18,037 bases of DNA from SG8-41 sp036397875. GTDB taxonomy: Bacteria; Pseudomonadota; Gammaproteobacteria; Burkholderiales; SG8-41. Shown piece by piece: positions 1-6,647 of the stretch. The DNA lies in contig DASWIC010000063.1 of NCBI GenBank assembly GCA_036397875.1, positions 1 through 18,037 on the forward strand, written 5' to 3'. The first letter of the stretch is position 1. Every line of letters starts with the position of its first letter. The notes beneath the pieces were generated by a model. The model was not told the origin of the DNA, ran no database searches, and saw only the letters and a list, made by a program, of their open reading frames with translations. The translations under genes were made by a program, and so were the position numbers.

Positions 1-296
1 TTGTCGAACGCCGAGCGGTCGAACAGCAGCTTCTGGTCCTGGAAGATCAGGCCCAGCTTGCGGCGCAAATAGGGCACCGCGCGCGTGCGCAGCGCCCCCA
101 CGTTCTGGCCGCTGACAATGACGCTGCCGCTCGTGGGCCGCTCGATCGCCGCCATCAGCTTGAGCAGCGTGCTCTTGCCCGCCCCGGAGGGCCCGGTCAC
201 GAACACCATTTCGCCGGAATCGATCTTCAGCGTGACGCCCCGCAGCGCCTCCAGCCCGCCCGGGTAGCGCTTGGTCACTTGGCCGAACGAAATCAT
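1..296 (-). CDS. ftsE: FtsE, cell-division ABC ATPase (5' part only)
   Basis: This is the N-terminal ~98 codons of FtsE; the rest lies beyond the left window edge. FtsE is the cytoplasmic ATPase of FtsEX, which controls septal peptidoglycan hydrolysis at the divisome. The protein starts MISFGQVTKRYPGG, has a Walker A loop GPSGAGKST at about residues 35-43, and a Q-loop (FQDQKLL) near residue 87. These are typical of FtsE rather than of LolD-like ATPases, although that distinction rests on general resemblance. The start is the ATG at 296-294. No strong Shine-Dalgarno is visible upstream. It follows ftsY on the same strand after a 94-base gap, the usual ftsY-ftsE-ftsX order. The signature motif, Walker B and H-loop are off the window. 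Confidence 0.9.
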   Translation of the reverse strand, partial: MISFGQVTKRYPGGLEALRGVTLKIDSGEMVFVTGPSGAGKSTLLKLMAAIERPTSGSVIVSGQNVGALRTRAVPYLRRKLGLIFQDQKLLFDRSAFD

Positions 297-390
297 AGTG
301 TTACGACACGCGCTCGGCCGTTAGTGAGCGCTCACCGGGGCGGCGAGAACAGGCGTCATCGGGAACCATCATCGTCCAGGGTCTGCCGCG

Positions 391-1353
391 TCAATCGAAC
401 AGCGCCGCGACGAACTCCTCGGCACTGAACGGCCGCAGATCATCGAGCCCCTCGCCGACGCCGGCAAAGCGCACCGGGATCGGCCGCTCCCGCGAGGAAC
501 CTGACCGCAGGTGTGCGATGGCCGCGATCACGCCGCCCTTGGCAGTGCCGTCCAGCTTGGCGAGAAGCAGCCCGGTCACGCCGATCGCGGCATCGAACGC
601 GCTTACCTGCGCGAGGGCGTTCTGGCCGGTATTGGCGTCGAGCACGAGCAGCACCTCGTGCGGCGCCCCCGGCAGAGCCTTGGCCACGACGCGCTTCACC
701 TTCTTGATTTCCTCCATCAGGTTGAGCTGCGTGGGCAGCCGTCCCGCGGTATCCGCCAGGACCACGTCTGTTCCGCGGGCGATCGCGGCCTTGACCGCGT
801 CGAAGATCACGGCTGCGGGATCGCCGGACTTCTGGGCAATCACCGTGATGCGGTTGCGCTCGCCCCATGAGGCGAGTTGCTCGAGCGCCGCGGCGCGGAA
901 CGTGTCGCCGGCCGCCAGCAGCACCGACTTGCCGCGGCTCTGGTAGTAGTGCGCGAGCTTGCCGATCGACGTCGTCTTGCCCGCGCCGTTGACGCCCGCG
1001 AGCATGATCACGAACGGGCGGTGCGATTCCACCGTGAGCGGCACGGCGACCGGCTCGAGCAGCCTGCGCAATTCTTCCCGCAAGGCCTCGCGCAGCTGCG
1101 TGGAGTCGGCGTACCCCTCGCGCCGGGCGCGCTGCCGCAATTCGCCCAGCAGATAGGCGCTCGCCGTAACCCCTACGTCCGCGCTGATCAACGCCGCTTC
1201 GAGGTCTTCATAGAAGGCCTCGTCGAGCGGGCGCGCCGTCCCGAGCAGCCCGGCGAGGCGATCGCCAAGCTGGCGGCGCGTCTTGGCGAGCCCGTCGCGC
1301 AGGCGCGCGAACCAGCGGCCGCCGTCGGTGGAGGAAGCGGTAGAACTTAACAC
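391..1353 (-). CDS. ftsY: FtsY, signal recognition particle receptor GTPase
   Basis: FtsY is the membrane-associated SRP receptor. It docks SRP-ribosome complexes at the translocon through a paired GTPase with Ffh. All G motifs are visible: G1 GVNGAGKTT, the insertion-box DTFRAAA, G3 DTAGR and G4 LAKLDGTAKGG. The G4 box has Ala where many family members have Thr (TKLD). At 320 residues it has the NG domain but almost none of the long acidic N-terminal A domain seen in E. coli; only about 20 basic residues precede the N domain. The start is a GTG at 1353 with a weak ribosome site; I see no better in-frame start. It is divergent from the M16 pair, with 111 bases between the starts. Confidence 0.95.
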   Translation of the reverse strand: MLSSTASSTDGGRWFARLRDGLAKTRRQLGDRLAGLLGTARPLDEAFYEDLEAALISADVGVTASAYLLGELRQRARREGYADSTQLREALREELRRLLEPVAVPLTVESHRPFVIMLAGVNGAGKTTSIGKLAHYYQSRGKSVLLAAGDTFRAAALEQLASWGERNRITVIAQKSGDPAAVIFDAVKAAIARGTDVVLADTAGRLPTQLNLMEEIKKVKRVVAKALPGAPHEVLLVLDANTGQNALAQVSAFDAAIGVTGLLLAKLDGTAKGGVIAAIAHLRSGSSRERPIPVRFAGVGEGLDDLRPFSAEEFVAALFD

Positions 1354-1421
1354 GCGCCGGGCAGTCTAGATGCGGGTGGCAGTGTCGGAGCCGGCGTGAA
1401 TACCGGCATGTGAAAAATGGA

Positions 1422-1427
1422 TACAAT
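1422..1427 (+). promoter_or_regulatory. Possible -10 element for the M16 pair
   Basis: The hexamer TACAAT lies 37 bases before the first M16 start, inside the 111-base ftsY/M16 divergent spacer. No convincing -35 hexamer is seen at the right distance, so this is a weak assignment. Confidence 0.25.
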
Positions 1428-1464
1428 TCTAGCCTGAAATCCGCTGCTGCCGAAACGCAACCGC

Positions 1465-2844
1465 ATGACACCCTTCAAGCGCTTGATCCTCGCCCTGCTC
1501 GCGCTGGCGTTGCCCGCCGGCCCGGCGCTCGCGGCAAGCGACACGGCCGAGCACAAGCTCGCCAACGGCATGCGCGTGATCGTCAAGCCCGACCGGCGCG
1601 CGCCGGTGGTGGTGGTGATGCTGCTCTACCGGGTGGGCAGCGTGGACGAGGTGAACGGGGTGACCGGGATCGCGCACGTGCTCGAGCACATGATGTTCAA
1701 GGGCACCGCCGCCACGCCGGCGGGAGAGTACTCGCGCGCCATCGCCGGCGCCGGCGGCCGCGACAACGCGTTCACCAGCAGCGACTACACCGGCTATTTC
1801 GCCGCCCTGCAGAAGTCCCGGCTCGAGCTCGCGCTTCGCCTCGAGGCCGATCGCATGGCGAACCTGACGCTCGCGCCCGAGGAGTTCGCGAAGGAGATCA
1901 AGGTGGTGATGGAGGAGCGGCGGCTGCGCACCGACGACCGGCCGCGCGCCCTGGTGTACGAGCAGCTGATGGCGACCGCGCTCACCGCCCATCCCTACCG
2001 CAACCCGATCATCGGCTGGATGAGCGACCTGGAAAACATGCGGGTCGAGGACGCGCGCGATTTCTACCAGCGTTGGTACATCCCGAACAACGCAACGCTG
2101 GTGGTCGTGGGTGATGTGGAACCGGATGCCGTGGTCGCGCTGGCGGAGAAATATTTCGGGGCGATCCCGGCCCGCAGGTTGCCGGAACGCAAGCCGCAGG
2201 AGGAGCCCGCTCAACTGGGCGCCAAGCGCGTGGTCGTCAAGGCGCCGGCGGAGCTGCCGTATGTGCTGATGGCGTTCCGCACGCCGGCGCTGCGCGACCC
2301 CGAGCGCGAGTGGGAGCCGTACGCGCTGGAGATGCTGGCGGCGGTGCTCGACGGCAGCGAGGCCGCGCGGTTGAGCCGCACGCTGGTGCGCGAGGAACGG
2401 ATCGCGAGCTCGGCCGACGCGAGTTACGACTCGGTCGCGCGGGGGCCGGGATTCTTCTACCTCGCGGCGACTCCGACGCCGGGCCGGAGCCCCGCCGAGG
2501 TCGAGCAGGCGCTGCGGCGCGAGATGGCGAAGATCATCGAGCAGGGCGTGAGCCAGGAGGAGCTCGACCGCGTCAAGGCGCAGGCGGTTGCAGCGCACGT
2601 CTTCCAGCGCGACTCGATGTTCTTTCAGGCGCGGCAGATCGCGTCGCTGGAAGCCGCGGGCATCTCGCACCAGACGCTCGACCTGCAGCTGAAGAGACTG
2701 CGCGAAGTCACGCCCGAGCAGGTGCAGGAGGTCGCCCGCAAGTACTTCCGGGACGACGTCCTGACGATTGCCACGCTCGATCCGCAGCCGCTCGAGGGTG
2801 CCCGGCGCGTGAGACCGTCCCTGCCGCTGCGCCACGCGCAATAG
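1465..2844 (+). CDS. Zinc protease, M16 family, catalytic member, exported
   Basis: This is a 459-residue M16 (insulinase/processing-peptidase type) metallopeptidase, probably periplasmic. A signal peptide is clear: positive charges (MTPFKR), a hydrophobic core, then an AxA site near residue 24. The inverted zinc motif HxxEH is intact as HVLEH at residues 71-75. The third ligand is probably Glu150 or Glu151 in VVMEERR, at the expected spacing of about 75 residues. The C-terminal half has the usual second M16 fold. It is followed ten bases later by a second M16 gene that lacks the zinc site, an active/inactive pair like the two subunits of mitochondrial processing peptidase. Substrate is unknown. 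Similar pairs occur next to rsmD in other Proteobacteria (known from memory, not checked). Confidence 0.9.
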   Translation: MTPFKRLILALLALALPAGPALAASDTAEHKLANGMRVIVKPDRRAPVVVVMLLYRVGSVDEVNGVTGIAHVLEHMMFKGTAATPAGEYSRAIAGAGGRDNAFTSSDYTGYFAALQKSRLELALRLEADRMANLTLAPEEFAKEIKVVMEERRLRTDDRPRALVYEQLMATALTAHPYRNPIIGWMSDLENMRVEDARDFYQRWYIPNNATLVVVGDVEPDAVVALAEKYFGAIPARRLPERKPQEEPAQLGAKRVVVKAPAELPYVLMAFRTPALRDPEREWEPYALEMLAAVLDGSEAARLSRTLVREERIASSADASYDSVARGPGFFYLAATPTPGRSPAEVEQALRREMAKIIEQGVSQEELDRVKAQAVAAHVFQRDSMFFQARQIASLEAAGISHQTLDLQLKRLREVTPEQVQEVARKYFRDDVLTIATLDPQPLEGARRVRPSLPLRHAQ

Positions 2845-2854
2845 GGGACTCCGC

Positions 2855-4183
2855 ATGACCCTGCGTCTGTTTGCGGTTGCCGTGTTGCTTTGCGTCGCGG
2901 CCCCGGCGCGGGCGATTCTGCCCATCCAGCATTGGCAGGCCGCAAGCGGAGCGCGCGTCTATTTCGTGGAGAACCACGATTTACCGATGGTGGACATCAG
3001 CGTGGAGTTCCCGGCGGGCGCGGGCTACGATCAGCCGGCCAAGTCGGGCGTCGCCGGCATGACGCAGCGCCTGCTGAGAAGCGGGGCGGAGGACATGAGC
3101 GAGGACGACGTCGCGCGGGGGCTGGCCGATATCGGCGCGCAGCTCGGCGGGCGCTTCGACCCTGACCGCGCCGGCCTCGCCGTGCGCACGCTCTCGAGCG
3201 ACGCGGAGCGGCGCCGGGCGATCGACATCCTGGCGCGGTCCCTGCGCGCGCCGTCGTTCCCGGTGGAGGTGGTGGAGCGCGAACGGATACGGCTGGTCGG
3301 ATCCCTCAAGGAAGCCGATACCAAGCCTGACACCATCGTCTCCCGCACGTTCTACCGCCTCGCCTATCGCGAGCATCCCTATGCCCTGCGTGCCAGCGGG
3401 GAGGTCGAGTCGGTCGAGAGCATCACGCGCGATGACCTGGTGGCGTTTCACCAGCGCCACTACGCCGCGCGTCACGCGGTGGTGGCCCTGGTCGGCGACG
3501 TCACGCGCGCCCAGGCCGAAGCCATCGCCGAGGAAGTGACGCGCGGGCTGCCGGAAGCCGGCGGAGCGGCGCCCGCGCTGCCGCCGGTTGCCCTGCTGCC
3601 GGAGGGCACGTCGCGCATCGTTCCGCACCACGCGGCACAAGCGCACATCCTGATCGGGGCGCCAGGTGTCACGCGCACGGACCCGGACTACATCGCGCTC
3701 TACGTCGGCAATTTCGTGCTGGGCGGCGGCGGCTTCGTCTCGCGCATCACGGAGGAGGTCCGCCAGAAGCGCGGGCTCGCCTACTCGGCCGCCAGCTATT
3801 TCCACCCCCTCCAGCGCGAAGGCCCGTTCCTGATCAGCATGCAGACCCGGCGCGACCAGGCCGAGCAGGCGCTCAAGGTGGCGCGCGCGACGCTGGCGGA
3901 GTTCGTGAAAAACGGGCCCACGGCGGAAGAGCTCGAGGCGGCGAAGCGCCACATCATCGACGGCTTTCCGCTGCGCATCGACAGCAACCGCAAGATCCAC
4001 GGCTACCTGGCGCTGATCGGCTTTTACCGCCTGCCACCGACCTATCTCGAGGACTTCGTGCAGCGCGTCGAGCGCGTCTCCGTTGCCGACGTCCGGGAAG
4101 CCTTCCGGCGCCGCATCGACCCCGCCCGCATGGTAACGGTGGTCGTCGCCGGCGGGTCCCCGAAATCGGCCGACGCGCGCTGA
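2855..4183 (+). CDS. M16-family protein lacking the zinc site, exported
   Basis: This is a 442-residue M16 homologue with a signal peptide (MTLRLFAVAVLLCVAAPARA, cleavage near residue 20). The segment aligning with the zinc motif reads GVAGMTQRLL, so HxxEH is absent and it should not be catalytic alone. The C-terminal substrate-binding segment RQKRGLAYSAASYF, with the conserved Arg/Tyr of the partner subunit, is retained. By analogy with other M16 pairs it probably forms a heterodimer with the preceding catalytic protein and helps bind substrate. AGGGGA just after the upstream stop gives a good ribosome site for the ATG at 2855, so the two are very likely co-translated in one operon. rsmD follows after 27 bases. 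Confidence 0.88.
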   Translation: MTLRLFAVAVLLCVAAPARAILPIQHWQAASGARVYFVENHDLPMVDISVEFPAGAGYDQPAKSGVAGMTQRLLRSGAEDMSEDDVARGLADIGAQLGGRFDPDRAGLAVRTLSSDAERRRAIDILARSLRAPSFPVEVVERERIRLVGSLKEADTKPDTIVSRTFYRLAYREHPYALRASGEVESVESITRDDLVAFHQRHYAARHAVVALVGDVTRAQAEAIAEEVTRGLPEAGGAAPALPPVALLPEGTSRIVPHHAAQAHILIGAPGVTRTDPDYIALYVGNFVLGGGGFVSRITEEVRQKRGLAYSAASYFHPLQREGPFLISMQTRRDQAEQALKVARATLAEFVKNGPTAEELEAAKRHIIDGFPLRIDSNRKIHGYLALIGFYRLPPTYLEDFVQRVERVSVADVREAFRRRIDPARMVTVVVAGGSPKSADAR

Positions 4184-4210
4184 CGCAGGCGTCCGGCTGC
4201 CCGCCGCCCC

Positions 4211-4759
4211 ATGACCCGGAACCGGGTGCGCATCATCGGCGGCGCGTGGCGCAGCCGGCTCATCGCCTTTCCGTCGCGCCCGGATCTGCGCCCCACGCCC
4301 GACCGGGTGCGCGAGACCCTCTTCAACTGGCTCGGCCAGGACCTGACCGGCAGGACCTGCCTCGATCTCTTCGCCGGCAGCGGGGCGCTGGGATTCGAGG
4401 CGGCCGCGCGCGGCGCCGCGCGCGTGGTGATGGTGGAGCGCGATCCGCTCGTCGTTCGTGCGCTCACCGCGAGTCGCGCCGCGCTGGATGCCGCCGTTGT
4501 GGAAATCCAGAGAGCGGATGCGCTAGAATTCCTGCGCGCCGGCCGCGATGTCTATGACGTTGTCTTCGTCGACCCGCCGTACCGCTCCGACCTCTGGTCG
4601 CGGGTCGCACCGCTCCTGCCGCGGCGCCTCGCACCGGGGGCGCTCGTCTACCTCGAGCGCGCCGGCCGTGCCGGGCCGCTGCCGGGGTGGGAAGTGTGGA
4701 AACACGGCCGCGCCGGGCAAGTGGCCTATCAACTGCTGAGACGGGACCAGAGCTCCTAA
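4211..4759 (+). CDS. rsmD: RsmD, 16S rRNA (guanine-966 N2) methyltransferase
   Basis: RsmD methylates N2 of G966 in 16S rRNA, acting on assembling small subunits with S-adenosylmethionine. The 182-residue protein has the family N-terminus RIIGGAWRSR, the PTPDRVRETLFNWL segment, the SAM-binding loop LDLFAGSGALGFEAAARGA, and the catalytic DPPY motif at about residue 118. Length is normal for the family. The last codons and the TAA stop (4757-4759) lie inside the terminal repeat of the inserted element that follows. Without the insertion the protein would still end in Gln-Ser-Ser, followed by a TGA directly before the coaD ATG. The rsmD-coaD order is conserved widely, so the two were probably co-transcribed before the insertion. 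Confidence 0.95.
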   Translation: MTRNRVRIIGGAWRSRLIAFPSRPDLRPTPDRVRETLFNWLGQDLTGRTCLDLFAGSGALGFEAAARGAARVVMVERDPLVVRALTASRAALDAAVVEIQRADALEFLRAGRDVYDVVFVDPPYRSDLWSRVAPLLPRRLAPGALVYLERAGRAGPLPGWEVWKHGRAGQVAYQLLRRDQSS

Positions 4760-5144
4760 CACGGTGAAATGCGCGTGCGTTGCGAGCCAGAATTGTCGAT
4801 GGCGCGAAGCGAGGTGCAGCCAATATGTCGATATTGGCAAGCCGAGCGACAAAGCGTCCCGCGCAGGGCGGAGCAGGTTCCAAGCGTTTTCTGCTTGGAT
4901 GCGACCCCGGAGCGGGACAATAGAGCGCCGGATGCGCGGTCCTCACACGCGCCTGCACGGTCGCATCCCGCAAGCGGGTCCCTGCTCCACGTTCCGGCGC
5001 GTCGGCAATTGTGGCCGCAACCCTTGTGGCTGGCGCGGTTTTGGCCCGTAGCTTATGCTCAAGTCCATCGCTATGAAGGCGGCAGGTATGGTGTTGAGCC
5101 AAAACCGTGACAGCGCAGCGCGTGTTTCACCGTGTTAGGAGCTC
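4750..5144. mobile_element. 383-bp inverted-repeat element with 6-bp target duplication (MITE-like)
   Basis: A 21-base sequence at 4749-4769 recurs as a perfect inverted copy at 5125-5145. It can be read as a GAGCTC target duplication (4750-4755 and 5139-5144) around an element at 4756-5138 with 14-bp termini CTAACACGGTGAAA. Because GAGCTC is itself a palindrome, the duplication could also be counted as AGCT. Inside are several further perfect inverted repeats: GCCAATAT/ATATTGGC at 4819-4838, TCCAAGC/GCTTGGA at 4879-4899, GTCCCGC/GCGGGAC at 4856-4918, and a 10-bp pair at 5036-5045 and 5098-5107. No transposase or credible gene is present, so it would be non-autonomous. A structured RNA gene is the main alternative. 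Confidence 0.7.
5137..5141 (+). promoter_or_regulatory. coaD ribosome binding site formed at the element edge
   Basis: AGGAG lies seven bases before the coaD ATG. Its first two bases come from the element terminus and its last three from the GAGCTC target copy, so the site was created by the insertion. Confidence 0.7.
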
Positions 5145-5148
5145 TTGA

Positions 5149-5643
5149 ATGAACAACAAGGCGGTCTATCCGGGAACCTTCGATCCGATCACGCTCGGCC
5201 ATGAAGATTTGATACGGCGCGCGGCGCGGCTGTTCGACACCCTGATCGTGGCGATTGCCGACAGCGGCGCCAAACGGCCATTTTTTACCCGTGACGAGCG
5301 TGTGGAGATGGCGCGCGAAGCGCTGAACAGCCTCAAGAACGTCGAGGTCGTGGGGTTCTCCGGCCTGTTGATGCATTTCGTGCAGCAGCACAAGGCGCGG
5401 GTGGTGATCCGGGGCTTGCGCGCGGTGTCCGATTTCGAGTACGAGTTCCAGCTTGCCGGAATGAACCGCGGAATGTATCCCGATGTCGAAACGCTGTTCC
5501 TGACGCCCGGCGAGCAGTACATGTTCGTTTCCGCGACCATCGTGCGCGAGATCTCCGTCCTGGGCGGAGATGTCAGCAAGTTCGTCGCGCCGCATGTCGC
5601 GAAGCGGCTCACGGCGAAGATCAAGCAGCTCGGCGGCAAGTAA
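5149..5643 (+). CDS. coaD: CoaD, phosphopantetheine adenylyltransferase
   Basis: CoaD transfers AMP from ATP to 4'-phosphopantetheine, the penultimate step of coenzyme A synthesis, in the cytoplasm. The 164-residue length is normal. The nucleotidyltransferase motif YPGTFDPITLGHEDLI contains the T/HxGH signature as TLGH, the RGLRAVSDFEYEFQ segment follows at about residue 88, and the C-terminal nucleotide-binding FVSATIVREIS motif is intact at about residue 125. The ATG at 5149 is preceded by AGGAG at good spacing. The ferredoxin gene starts two bases after its stop, so the two are co-transcribed. Any promoter that used to come through rsmD now has to cross the 383-bp insertion. Confidence 0.97.
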   Translation: MNNKAVYPGTFDPITLGHEDLIRRAARLFDTLIVAIADSGAKRPFFTRDERVEMAREALNSLKNVEVVGFSGLLMHFVQQHKARVVIRGLRAVSDFEYEFQLAGMNRGMYPDVETLFLTPGEQYMFVSATIVREISVLGGDVSKFVAPHVAKRLTAKIKQLGGK

Positions 5644-5645
5644 CG

Positions 5646-5900
5646 ATGGCGCTGAAGATCACCGAGGAGTGCATCAACTGCGACGTGTGCGAGCCGGAGT
5701 GCCCGAACGACGCGATCTCGCAGGGCGAGGAGATCTACGTCATCGATCCGCGCAAGTGCACCGAGTGCGTCGGCCATTTCTCCGAGCCGCAGTGCGTGAA
5801 GGTGTGCCCCGTCGACTGCATACCCCTCGATCCCGATTTCGTGGAAACGAGGGAGCAGCTCTACGCGAAGTACCTCAAGCTCACCACCGAAAAGGCGTGA
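5646..5900 (+). CDS. YfhL-type 2[4Fe-4S] ferredoxin
   Basis: This is an 84-residue ferredoxin that should carry two [4Fe-4S] clusters. The first motif is CINCDVCEPECP (CxxCxxCxxxC near residues 9-19). The second is the extended form CTECVGHFSEPQCVKVCP, where eight residues separate the second and third Cys, as in the YfhL/Alvin-type ferredoxins. Such proteins carry low-potential electrons; the partner here is not shown by context. It lies two bases after coaD, an arrangement common in Betaproteobacteria. The TGA stop at 5898-5900 is part of the first unit of a heptamer repeat array. It is convergent with the toxin-antitoxin genes. Confidence 0.93.
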   Translation: MALKITEECINCDVCEPECPNDAISQGEEIYVIDPRKCTECVGHFSEPQCVKVCPVDCIPLDPDFVETREQLYAKYLKLTTEKA

Positions 5901-5970
5901 ATGGTGATTCGTGGGTCGTGATTCGACCGGTCCAGTAGATTTTTCGTCTCACGAATCACCAATCACGCTT
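5897..5970. repeat. Heptamer array in inverted arrangement after the ferredoxin gene
   Basis: Four tandem heptamers on the left (GTGAATG, GTGATTC, GTGGGTC, GTGATTC at 5897-5924) face three on the right (CACGAAT, CACCAAT, CACGCTT at 5950-5970) across a 25-base loop. The arms include a perfect 12-bp inverted pair at 5902-5913 and 5950-5961. The ferredoxin stop codon is inside the first unit. It could form a long hairpin between convergent genes and might stop transcription, but it lacks a T run. Confidence 0.75.
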
Positions 5971-5971
5971 T

Positions 5972-5993
5972 CTGGCTCTGGTAGTTGCCGGCC
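5972..5993. repeat. 22-bp copy of mutM sequence
   Basis: This stretch is identical over 22 bases to 6762-6783 within mutM, the part encoding the GMAGNYQSQ region of the glycosylase. Eleven bases further on, GCCGGCTTCG at about 6014 repeats another mutM stretch. It looks like a remnant of mutM beside the toxin-antitoxin insertion. Confidence 0.6.
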
Positions 5994-6018
5994 GGGCCGC
6001 AATGCAGCCGGCTTCGCC

Positions 6019-6294
6019 TTAACGATCCTCGCGCGTATGAAAGATTCTGAGGATGAATACGTCGGTATCCGTCAGCTCATAGCGGATTTCGTAGTCTCCA
6101 AGTAGTACCTTTCGTACCTCGCGGGGCGCGAACTCCGGCATCTGAACGCCGAGTCGCGGGTGAGCTGGAATTCGCTTTGCGCCCGCGGCCAGGTGCCGAA
6201 CGGTTCGTGCCGCGGCCGCCGGATTCACGGGAACAAGGAACTCGTATAGGCGCAGGAGGTCGGAATGCGCTACTCGGGTCCATTTAAGGGCCAC
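6019..6294 (-). CDS. ParE/RelE-superfamily toxin
   Basis: This is a 91-residue protein of the ParE/RelE toxin superfamily. The start MALKWTRVAHSDLLRLYEFL and the C-terminal pattern VRKVLLGDYEIRYEL...VFILRIFHTRE are characteristic of the compact ParE/RelE fold. Members act on DNA gyrase (ParE) or on ribosome-bound mRNA (RelE); the sequence does not tell which, though the ribbon-helix-helix partner favours a ParE-like label. I chose the GTG at 6294, two bases after the antitoxin stop, because the homologous region begins exactly there; an upstream extension to 6342 would overlap the antitoxin gene in another frame and adds no recognisable sequence. Transcribed with the antitoxin, which comes first. 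Confidence 0.8.
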   Translation of the reverse strand: MALKWTRVAHSDLLRLYEFLVPVNPAAAARTVRHLAAGAKRIPAHPRLGVQMPEFAPREVRKVLLGDYEIRYELTDTDVFILRIFHTREDR

Positions 6295-6296
6295 GT

Positions 6297-6554
6297 TCAG
6301 CGACGGCTGCGCCGTTTCGTGACGGACACGTCCTTCGCCCACGCCTCCACTTCGGCATGTTCGACGGTACGGCCCGCATCCACGTCCTTCAGGGCCTCGA
6401 GCGTAAGCCGATGCCGCTTTTCTTCGAGCGAGATGAACGACGCGATGGCTTCCTTGACGATCCAGCCCTTGGGGCGGTCCAGGCGCTGGGAGAGCCCGTC
6501 GAGTTTCTCCGCGAGATCCGCAGGGAGATGAGCGGTGACGACTCGGGTATCCAT
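6297..6554 (-). CDS. CopG-type ribbon-helix-helix antitoxin
   Basis: This is an 85-residue antitoxin. The N-terminal half DTRVVTAHLPADLAEKLDGL is a ribbon-helix-helix DNA-binding domain (beta strand, then two helices through about residue 48). The C-terminal part, with ALKDVDAGRTVEHAEVEAWA, is the segment that in this family wraps and neutralises the toxin. It should also repress its own operon as a dimer. The ATG at 6554 is chosen over a TTG two codons upstream. No strong ribosome site is visible. It precedes the toxin gene by two bases, the usual order. The cassette sits between the ferredoxin gene and mutM. Confidence 0.82.
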   Translation of the reverse strand: MDTRVVTAHLPADLAEKLDGLSQRLDRPKGWIVKEAIASFISLEEKRHRLTLEALKDVDAGRTVEHAEVEAWAKDVSVTKRRSRR

Positions 6555-6558
6555 ATTC

Positions 6559-6616
6559 AAATCAAGATTAATCAGATCGATTGAAAGATATTAGATGAAC
6601 CGGCGTTGAACCGCAA
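6559..6616 (-). promoter_or_regulatory. Candidate promoter and operator of the toxin-antitoxin pair
   Basis: The DNA before the antitoxin is unusually A+T-rich for this window. AATC/GATT inverted pairs occur at 6560-6569 and 6570-6582, a plausible ribbon-helix-helix operator. On the minus strand a TAATAT-like -10 (6593-6588) and TTGCGG -35 (6616-6611) are separated by 17 bases. Both hexamers are weak matches. Confidence 0.35.
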
Positions 6617-6647
6617 GTTCGCGACACGCTCGGCCCAGTTCGCGCGG

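Noticed and set aside
1429..2925. 498-residue open frame on the minus strand
   Set aside because: It lies opposite the two M16 genes, is rich in Arg/His of the kind produced by antisense reading of G+C-rich genes, and has no recognisable domain.
4764..5110. Two small open frames (95 and 113 residues) inside the inverted-repeat element
   Set aside because: Low-complexity Arg/Ser/Pro-rich translations with no domain or ribosome site; they follow the hairpin arms.
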